Shown here piece after piece: positions 15,703 through 21,912 of a DNA stretch of 47,772 nt. Under the pieces are notes generated by a model that saw nothing but the letters and a program-made list of their open reading frames with translations, searched no databases and was not told the origin of the DNA. Source of the DNA: Candidatus Parcubacteria bacterium (GTDB lineage: Bacteria; Patescibacteriota; Minisyncoccia; UBA6257; 2-01-FULL-56-20); NCBI GenBank assembly GCA_027450205.1, contig DAIDJL010000006.1, positions 1 to 47,772 on the forward strand, given 5' to 3'. Within the stretch, counting starts at the first letter, position 1, and the number at the start of each line of letters is the position of its first letter. Made by a program: the position numbers and the translations under genes.

Positions 15703-16692
15703 ATGAAAAAAGAAATGGTGGGCGGTTTTGAAAAAATCGCCGCGACAGAAAATTTATTGGAAGCGTGGCGCGAATTTTTGCCCGGAAAGCGCGGCAAGCG
15801 CGACGTGCAAGAATTTCAACTGCGGCTGATAGATAACATTTTATCACTAAATTCTGATTTGCTAAACTGCCGCTATCGCCACGGCGGGTATATGGCGTTT
15901 AAAATTTCCGACCCGAAACCGCGCGATATCCATAAAGCGAGCGTGCGCGATCGGCTTTTGCATCATGCGATCTACCGACAGCTTTATCCATTTTTCGACA
16001 GAACATTTATCGCTGATTCATTCTCGTGCCGAAATGACAAGGGAACTCATGCCGCGATGGATCGGTTTCGCGCATTCGGCCGCATTGCGAGCAGGAACAA
16101 TACGAGGACGTGTTGGGTGCTCAAATGCGATATCAGAAAATTCTTTGCAAACATCGACCACGGAATTTTAACGGAAATTATTTCGCAATATACGACCGAC
16201 AAGAAATTGACCTGGCTCTTGCGGGGAATCATTGAAAGTTTTTCATCGACACGGCCCGGCGTAGGGTTGCCGCTTGGCAATCTTACTTCGCAGTTGTTCG
16301 TGAACATCTACATGAACGAATTTGATCAGTTCGTAAAGCATAATCTGCGAGCGAAGCATTACCTCCGTTACGCAGATGATTTTGTTATCTTCGCGCCGAA
16401 CTCGGAATGGCTAAAAATAATTCTGCCGGAAATATCGAATTTTCTCCGGAATCGGTTAAAACTGGAATTGCACCCTAAAAAGGTTTCCATCGCGTCCCTC
16501 GCTTCTGGCGTGGATTTTCTCGGCTGGGTACATTTCCCGGATCACCGCGTTTTGCGGACGGCAACTAAGCAGCGGATGATAAGGCGCATTGCTCAAACTG
16601 AAAAAGAAGAAACATTGGCATCGTATCGCGGACTTTTGGGGCATGGCAATGCAGAGAAGATTAAAAATAAATATTTGCCGCTTGCAGGGTAG
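15703..16692 (+). CDS. DGR-type reverse transcriptase
   Basis: DIHKASVRDRLLHHAIY, CDIRKFFANIDH, GLPLGNLTSQLFVNIYMNEFDQF, YLRYADDFVIF, FLGW motifs; adjacent TR/VR. Confidence 0.95.
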   Translation: MKKEMVGGFEKIAATENLLEAWREFLPGKRGKRDVQEFQLRLIDNILSLNSDLLNCRYRHGGYMAFKISDPKPRDIHKASVRDRLLHHAIYRQLYPFFDRTFIADSFSCRNDKGTHAAMDRFRAFGRIASRNNTRTCWVLKCDIRKFFANIDHGILTEIISQYTTDKKLTWLLRGIIESFSSTRPGVGLPLGNLTSQLFVNIYMNEFDQFVKHNLRAKHYLRYADDFVIFAPNSEWLKIILPEISNFLRNRLKLELHPKKVSIASLASGVDFLGWVHFPDHRVLRTATKQRMIRRIAQTEKEETLASYRGLLGHGNAEKIKNKYLPLAG

Positions 16693-16741
16693 GGGTACAA
16701 ATATATTAATTAATTTCTTAATTAATTAAGATTTGCCCCCT
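16691..16741. other. Nested A/T-rich hairpin after the RT gene (possible terminator)
   Basis: GGGG(ta)CAAAT..TTAATTAAtttcTTAATTAA..ATTTGCCCC. Confidence 0.6.
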
Positions 16742-16824
16742 CCGTGTCTTTTCTTGGGTTTCTCCGTCATTTCTGTTGTCTTAGCTTATATGTATATTTG
16801 CATTTTCGGTTTTTTGTTTCCAAA

Positions 16825-16871
16825 GCCAAAGTGTTTATAAGTTTCGTTTCGGCAGTTATACACACTTTGGC
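16825..16871. repeat. Imperfect inverted repeat flanking the structural/defence block, left
   Basis: GCCAAAGTGTTTATAA (16825-16840) / TTATACACACTTTGGC (16856-16871), 15/16 pairs; the same 16-mer recurs at 27631-27646. Confidence 0.75.
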
Positions 16872-16910
16872 CCCGCGGAAACTTTTGGCGGGGCGGCTCA
16901 GAATGGAAGC

Positions 16911-17060
16911 ATGATCGTTTGTTCGATTTGTTCCAATAGCGACTGGTGCGACGACGATTGCGATTGCGCGTGCCACGACGAGGATTTTGATGACGATGAG
17001 GACGAATTCGATGAAGACGATCTGGACGATGAGGACGACATCGAGCCCGAAGAAGATTAG
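16911..17060 (+). CDS. Cys-rich, extremely acidic mini-protein (49 aa)
   Basis: MIVCSICSNSDWCDDDCDCACHDEDFDDDEDEFDEDDLDDEDDIEPEED. Confidence 0.55.
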   Translation: MIVCSICSNSDWCDDDCDCACHDEDFDDDEDEFDEDDLDDEDDIEPEED

Positions 17061-17069
17061 GCCACCACC

Positions 17070-17207
17070 ATGACGCCAATCCTTACCATCTGCGGTTTCA
17101 TTGTTTTATACATTATGGCTCGCCGGATGGCGTCGCTGAAGCGTGATGATCAACTCGGCTTCCGGCTCCCGAAAAAGTCCTGGTGGCAAAAATTACTCGG
17201 AAAATGA
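17070..17207 (+). CDS. Small membrane protein (45 aa), filamentous-phage minor-coat-like candidate
   Basis: MTPILTICGFIVLYIMARRMASLKRDDQLGFRLPKKSWWQKLLGK; ATGA overlap with the next ORF. Confidence 0.6.
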   Translation: MTPILTICGFIVLYIMARRMASLKRDDQLGFRLPKKSWWQKLLGK

Positions 17208-17371
17208 ACTGGGATTTTTTCAACGGATTTTGGGCTGGCGCGCTTTCCATTGCGCTTGTCGTCTTCGCGCTCATCTGGTCGGTGGACGAGAAGGACGGCG
17301 ACGATGAGGATGATGACGATTACCACTACGAGTCGATCGACGACGATCATAACCACATCCAACCCGCATGA
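17204..17371 (+). CDS. Small membrane protein with acidic/His tail (55 aa)
   Basis: MNWDFFNGFWAGALSIALVVFALIWSVDEKDGDDEDDDDYHYESIDDDHNHIQPA; coupled by ATGA overlaps at both ends. Confidence 0.65.
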   Translation: MNWDFFNGFWAGALSIALVVFALIWSVDEKDGDDEDDDDYHYESIDDDHNHIQPA

Positions 17372-17523
17372 CCTTCCAATACTTCATCGGCGCAATAATT
17401 GTTACGTTCGTTCTCAACTTCTGCATTGTGGCGCTTGTTGACGGCGTGGTCGGGATCTTCCTCAACGTTACGGGAAGCAAGTGGCTCAAGGTCGTGGTCA
17501 AAAACGACGGGCTGAACTACTGA
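17368..17523 (+). CDS. Small membrane protein (51 aa)
   Basis: MTFQYFIGAIIVTFVLNFCIVALVDGVVGIFLNVTGSKWLKVVVKNDGLNY; overlaps the previous stop. Confidence 0.6.
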   Translation: MTFQYFIGAIIVTFVLNFCIVALVDGVVGIFLNVTGSKWLKVVVKNDGLNY

Positions 17524-17524
17524 C

Positions 17525-17650
17525 ATGCAGCCGCTCGATCAAATCTTTTTGCAGTGGTCGGCCGTGGTAAACCCTTCCTGGATTCTTGCCCTTTTTGCAT
17601 TAACCACCTTGCACGCTTTCTTCTTCACTTTCATTGATAACTGGCTATGA
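17525..17650 (+). CDS. Small membrane protein (41 aa)
   Basis: MQPLDQIFLQWSAVVNPSWILALFALTTLHAFFFTFIDNWL; ATGA overlap with the next gene. Confidence 0.55.
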   Translation: MQPLDQIFLQWSAVVNPSWILALFALTTLHAFFFTFIDNWL

Positions 17651-17961
17651 GTAAACAAAGGTCGAATAAAAATAACAACAACAAAGCTATGTTCAAGAAA
17701 ATTTCGCTTTGGGTCTCGGGCGCAGGCGCAGCTGTCGTCGGCATGATTGCCGCAGCGGCCGCAAACGCGCAGACGATTCCGGCAGGGAGCTTGACCGTGC
17801 CGTCCTCGACGGTTACGAATCTCCTGGCCTCGGTGTCCAACATCTTCACGGATCAGGGCATCTTGGGCCTCGTCGTGGTCGCCGCCGCGATCCCGCTCGT
17901 TTTCTACTTTGCGAAGCAGGTCATCGGCCTCCTTCCGAAGTCGCGAGCGCGCACCCACTAA
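17647..17961 (+). CDS. pVIII-like coat protein candidate 1 (signal peptide, one TM, basic tail)
   Basis: MFKKISLWVSGAGAAVVGMIAAAAANA|QTIPAG..GILGLVVVAAAIPLVFYFAKQVIGLLPKSRARTH. Confidence 0.7.
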   Translation: MSKQRSNKNNNNKAMFKKISLWVSGAGAAVVGMIAAAAANAQTIPAGSLTVPSSTVTNLLASVSNIFTDQGILGLVVVAAAIPLVFYFAKQVIGLLPKSRARTH

Positions 17962-18033
17962 GCGCAGCTTTGCCGCCCCGCTTAGGGCCTATAGGCGAGG
18001 GGATGCAGTGAGGACACCCCTTCGCGTATGCGC

Positions 18034-18270
18034 ATGAAAAAAATCGTTGCCATTTCAATACTCGGAAGTTTGGCGCTTGCGCCTGTTTTCGCGTTCGCGC
18101 AGGCGGCGTCCGGCACGATCCAAATGCCGTCCGATATGACGGCCCAGATTCTGACCCAGGCGACCGCTTTACTCGGATCGTTGAGCTCGTACATGTCGCT
18201 TATCATCGGCGTTCTTCTGGCCCTTGTGGTGGTCGAATTCGTGATCGGCGCTATCAGGCATAGGCAATAA
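18034..18270 (+). CDS. pVIII-like coat protein candidate 2
   Basis: MKKIVAISILGSLALAPVFAFA|QAASGT..MSLIIGVLLALVVVEFVIGAIRHRQ. Confidence 0.7.
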   Translation: MKKIVAISILGSLALAPVFAFAQAASGTIQMPSDMTAQILTQATALLGSLSSYMSLIIGVLLALVVVEFVIGAIRHRQ

Positions 18271-18294
18271 CATGGAACGCCCCCGCCCACCACC

Positions 18295-20214
18295 ATGAAC
18301 AGCAAAAAATTATATACAGGCATTTTTCTCGGCGCACTGTTCTTCGCGGTTGCGGTTTTCATCGTGCCGCACCTTTCCCATGCCGCCACGTTCGAGTGCG
18401 ATTTCAACAACGTGAACATAGGCGGCGATACCGGATGGTACAACTGTCCGGGCATGGATTTCTCCGACCAGTCGCAGATATATACATTCAGCGGTTTTCC
18501 CGCAGGGGGAACGATGGTGCAGGTATGCGCCGGGAACGACACGAGATTTCACGGCTGCGGCATTTTTTATACCGACAGCAGCGGAAACCTGACGTTCGGG
18601 GACGTGTATGCGGCGAGCGGGGACTCGTGGCTCCATTTTGCGAGCGGCAGCGACAACAGCATGAGAAGCGACAGCCCGATCTACGGCACGACCGCGATCG
18701 CGCCGTCGTATTCCCTCAACCTGGTTACGCCGGCCTCGAACGGATCGCTCGCGGATTTTTCCCAATGGACGTTCAACTACGGCGGGCAGAATCTCATCAC
18801 GACCTCGGACAATTATTATATCGACGTTCAGTATTACAATTCTGATTATTCCGTATACGGCGAAGATCAGAGCGCGCAGTTTTCCGGGAGCACCTTCGCG
18901 AGCGGGGGAGCGAACATCAGCTTCAATAAATCGAAAACGCTTCCTGCCGGGAATTATTCGGCATATGTGGGCTTGGTAGACGCATCGAACTACAACTACA
19001 TCGTCAATAAAAGCTTCAACTTCACTGTCGTGCCTGGGCCCGCCGTGTTCACCTGGAACGCGGACACGGGGAGATATGAGGGATCGTTCAGCCCTGCGAG
19101 CGTAACGCCCGGAACCCCCGGATTGTTTTACATATACACCTCGGACGGCACCGATCTCTCCGTGGACGACAACGCTTTTGCGGTTTCCTGCCCTGGACAG
19201 TACGGCATAAGCAACCCCGGACAGTTTGACAGCACGGGTTCGCTCATCAAGGACAGCAACAATTATCTCTATGCCACGTGGAACTGGTGGGGCTGCGGGC
19301 AGATCGCCACGATCGCATTCGGGAATAAGATAACGGCGCCGTACGATTACGCCATATCGCCCTATCCCAATTACGTGGGCGATAAAATCTATCTGTCCGA
19401 CAGCCCTGTTACTCCGGTGGCACCGACGGTTCCGCCCGCATCGGTCTCGCTCTTGTTCCCTACGAACGGCACGACCTCGCCGGATTTCAGCAACTGGGTC
19501 GTCGGGTGGAATGGCGACGTGCCGTACGGCGAGATGCACGTCGTCTACGGCATGTCGAGCTCGTCCTTGAACTACGACGACCATATTGATTTCAGCCCGT
19601 TCGTTTCGGCGAACCCGCTGCCGATCTACAAGAGCCAACCGCTATTTTTCATACCGCTCGCGATTCCGGCGACCTGGTACGCGCAGGTCATGGACGTGGG
19701 CGCGACCGAAACGGTGTTTTCCAACATCGTGAGTTTCCAAATCAATCCGAATTTTGCCAATCCGACCTCAAATGCGACCGATACGACCCTCGCGGGGCCG
19801 TTCTTGGGCGTAGGGGGAGGGGAAACATCGTCCACGATCCCAAATCCGACAACGAATTGCCAATATACGAGCTCCAGCTTCCTTTCCGATCCGGTAGGGA
19901 ATATCCAAAACGGCATCTGTAGTGCTTTCGTATTCCTGTTCATCCCGAACGGCGCCGAACAGACGGCCTTGAATACCCAATTCACGAACACCTGGACGCA
20001 AATATCGAACCGCGTGCCGTTCGGCTACGCAGGGATCATTATGACCGCCTTCCAAAGCTTCAAGGAAGGTTCAACGACAAGCACGCTCATCACGAGCTCG
20101 ACTTATATCGCGCTCTCGTTGGTGCTCGATCCCTTGAAAACGGGGATCTCATTCATGCTCATCCTTCTCCTCGCTTTCGCCATTCTTCATTTCGTCCGGA
20201 ACATCACGCTATGA
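18295..20214 (+). CDS. Large secreted, C-terminally membrane-anchored protein (639 aa), pIII/adsorption-protein-like
   Basis: N-terminal signal sequence, long Ser/Thr/Gly-rich ectodomain, C-terminal TM (ISFMLILLLAFAILHFVRNITL); position between pVIII-like and pVI-like genes. Confidence 0.65.
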   Translation: MNSKKLYTGIFLGALFFAVAVFIVPHLSHAATFECDFNNVNIGGDTGWYNCPGMDFSDQSQIYTFSGFPAGGTMVQVCAGNDTRFHGCGIFYTDSSGNLTFGDVYAASGDSWLHFASGSDNSMRSDSPIYGTTAIAPSYSLNLVTPASNGSLADFSQWTFNYGGQNLITTSDNYYIDVQYYNSDYSVYGEDQSAQFSGSTFASGGANISFNKSKTLPAGNYSAYVGLVDASNYNYIVNKSFNFTVVPGPAVFTWNADTGRYEGSFSPASVTPGTPGLFYIYTSDGTDLSVDDNAFAVSCPGQYGISNPGQFDSTGSLIKDSNNYLYATWNWWGCGQIATIAFGNKITAPYDYAISPYPNYVGDKIYLSDSPVTPVAPTVPPASVSLLFPTNGTTSPDFSNWVVGWNGDVPYGEMHVVYGMSSSSLNYDDHIDFSPFVSANPLPIYKSQPLFFIPLAIPATWYAQVMDVGATETVFSNIVSFQINPNFANPTSNATDTTLAGPFLGVGGGETSSTIPNPTTNCQYTSSSFLSDPVGNIQNGICSAFVFLFIPNGAEQTALNTQFTNTWTQISNRVPFGYAGIIMTAFQSFKEGSTTSTLITSSTYIALSLVLDPLKTGISFMLILLLAFAILHFVRNITL

Positions 20215-20474
20215 TCACCTATTACCTCATCCTGATCTTTCTGTATCTCCTGGGGCTCATCGTCTCGCCCTTACGACTTCTGCCCATCGCGTCGCTTTCG
20301 GTGAACCTCACGGGCACGCTCACAAGCGCGGGCAACTATCTCGCGCTCTTCGATATTTTCCTGCCCGTCGGCACGCTATTCACCGTCTTTGGCATTGTGA
20401 TCGTGATCGAGGGCGCTTACTTCACTTACAAGGCCGTGAAATGGGTTTATACCAAGATTCCGGGCATCAGCTAA
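20211..20474 (+). CDS. pVI-like polytopic minor coat protein candidate (87 aa)
   Basis: ATGA overlap with the previous gene; hydrophobic MITYYLILIFLYLLGLIVSPLRLL..FDIFLPVGTLFTVFGIVIVIEGAYFTYKAVKWVYTKIPG. Confidence 0.6.
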   Translation: MITYYLILIFLYLLGLIVSPLRLLPIASLSVNLTGTLTSAGNYLALFDIFLPVGTLFTVFGIVIVIEGAYFTYKAVKWVYTKIPGIS

Positions 20475-20481
20475 CCATGAC

Positions 20482-21471
20482 ATGCGACATCTCGATCTAT
20501 TTTCCGGCATCGGCGGCTTCGCTCTCGCGGCGCAATGGGTTTGGGGCGACGAGTACGAGAACGTCGGCTTTTGCGACAACAATAAATTTTGCCAAGCGGT
20601 TTTAAAAAAGAATTTTCCCCATGCGAAAATCTATTCTGACATCAGGGAGTTATCAATCGGGCGACTTATTGCCGACGCCGACGACGGCGGACGTGTTCAC
20701 GCCGAATCTCAAAAGCTCGCAGGTGAAAAAGGGAAGCAAGCACAGCGTAAATTTGCCGAAAGCTATCAACTCGATCTCCTCACGGGCGGTTTTCCGTGCC
20801 AACCCTTCAGCTTTGCCGGGAAGCGTCGGGGCAAATCGGATGACCGTTATCTCTGGCCTGAAATGTTGCGAATTATACAAGAGACAAGGCCCCGTTGGAT
20901 CATTGGCGAGAACGTTGCTGGGATCGTCAATCTGGCGCTCGACCAAGTGCTGGCTGACCTGGAAAACGAAAACTACGAAGTCCAGCCGTTTATTATTCCA
21001 GCTGCTGCCGTCCAAGCCCCGCATCGGCGAGATCGGGTTTGGATTGTCGGATTTAATGCTGCCGACGCCCGTCGCGAGCGAAATGACCGGAGCGGAATAC
21101 ACAAAGACGGTAAATTACAAAGACGGGGTCTTTTATCGCCGATCCGCGGGAAAAGGGGAGAGACACGGGGCGAGATTGGGGCAGATTCTGCCCAGATTGC
21201 CCGAAATCTTGCCTACGCCAAAGGCGCAGGACAGCCGGGCTGGCTATACGGACCGCGGCAAGTCAAATTTTGGGGAGACGATCCAGGGATCAGTTGGCTT
21301 GAAGCTGCAGCCGCTCTTTGTGGAGTGGATGATGGGTTTTCCGCCGAATTGGACGGATTTAAACTTACCGCAAAACAGCACCGGGTAGAGAGGATAAAAT
21401 CGTTGGGCAACGCCATTGTGCCCTGGGTGGCAAAAGAAATTATGGAAACGCTAAAGGTCGTGGATGTATAA
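20482..21471 (+). CDS. DNA (cytosine-5-)-methyltransferase
   Basis: DLFSGIGGFALAA, GGFPCQPFSFAGKRRG, GENVAGI, QAPHRRDRVWIVG, SLGNAIVPWVA motifs. Confidence 0.95.
   Translation: MRHLDLFSGIGGFALAAQWVWGDEYENVGFCDNNKFCQAVLKKNFPHAKIYSDIRELSIGRLIADADDGGRVHAESQKLAGEKGKQAQRKFAESYQLDLLTGGFPCQPFSFAGKRRGKSDDRYLWPEMLRIIQETRPRWIIGENVAGIVNLALDQVLADLENENYEVQPFIIPAAAVQAPHRRDRVWIVGFNAADARRERNDRSGIHKDGKLQRRGLLSPIRGKRGETRGEIGADSAQIARNLAYAKGAGQPGWLYGPRQVKFWGDDPGISWLEAAAALCGVDDGFSAELDGFKLTAKQHRVERIKSLGNAIVPWVAKEIMETLKVVDV
20621..21388 (+). CDS. Nested alternative-frame ORF inside the C5-MTase gene (255 aa; LPTP-repeat protein)
   Basis: LLPTPTTADVFTPN / MLPTPVASEMTGAEY / ILPTPKAQDSRAGYT repeats and LFVEWMMGFPPNWTDL; resembles phage proteins annotated next to dcm genes. 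Confidence 0.45.
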   Translation: MRKSILTSGSYQSGDLLPTPTTADVFTPNLKSSQVKKGSKHSVNLPKAINSISSRAVFRANPSALPGSVGANRMTVISGLKCCELYKRQGPVGSLARTLLGSSIWRSTKCWLTWKTKTTKSSRLLFQLLPSKPRIGEIGFGLSDLMLPTPVASEMTGAEYTKTVNYKDGVFYRRSAGKGERHGARLGQILPRLPEILPTPKAQDSRAGYTDRGKSNFGETIQGSVGLKLQPLFVEWMMGFPPNWTDLNLPQNSTG

Positions 21472-21483
21472 TTCAATTAATAA

Positions 21484-21726
21484 ATGGTGCAACATACTAA
21501 GGAGGCTATAATCGAACAGTATCAAAAGATGAAGGATTCCGCGAAGCTAACGCAACGCGAGATGGAAATTTTTGAATTGCGATATGGCATTACCGACGGG
21601 AATACTCGAACGCTCGAAAAAGTTGCCAAAGCCTTCGGAGTTACGCGGGAGAGAATCCGGCAGATTGAAGCTAAAATACTTTGGAAAATAGGCTTGGATG
21701 AAACTGACAACGAAAATCCCGCGTAA
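21484..21726 (+). CDS. Sigma-70 region 4-only protein (80 aa)
   Basis: [48 protein letters not shown]. Confidence 0.85.
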   Translation: MVQHTKEAIIEQYQKMKDSAKLTQREMEIFELRYGITDGNTRTLEKVAKAFGVTRERIRQIEAKILWKIGLDETDNENPA

Positions 21727-21739
21727 CGCGGGATTTTTC
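21715..21739 (+). terminator. Terminator after the sigma4 gene
   Basis: AATCCCGCG-taa-CGCGGGATT followed by TTTC. Confidence 0.7.
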
Positions 21740-21852
21740 GCTTGCCGCCCAGATATAAGCATAGCGGTTCAAAGAATAAAAGTCCGGTAGCTATGAACGC
21801 CCGTTTTTTTAAGCTAGATTTTGGAGTGTTAGTTATCCCCAGCTCTAGTCGT

Positions 21853-21874
21853 ATTTTCGGTATATTTTCGGTAT
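21853..21874 (+). promoter_or_regulatory. Tandem 11-bp repeat upstream of the LexA-MTase gene (candidate operator)
   Basis: ATTTTCGGTAT|ATTTTCGGTAT, perfect tandem copies, then AC. Confidence 0.7.
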
Positions 21875-21912
21875 ACTTAAACCATCGGTGATTCTTTAAA
21901 TTTTGTCCGAAA

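Noticed and set aside
18310-19638. 442-aa minus-strand ORF antisense to the pIII-like gene
   Set aside because: Arg/Val-rich shadow translation without recognisable domains; the plus-strand gene has a signal peptide, anchor and operon context.
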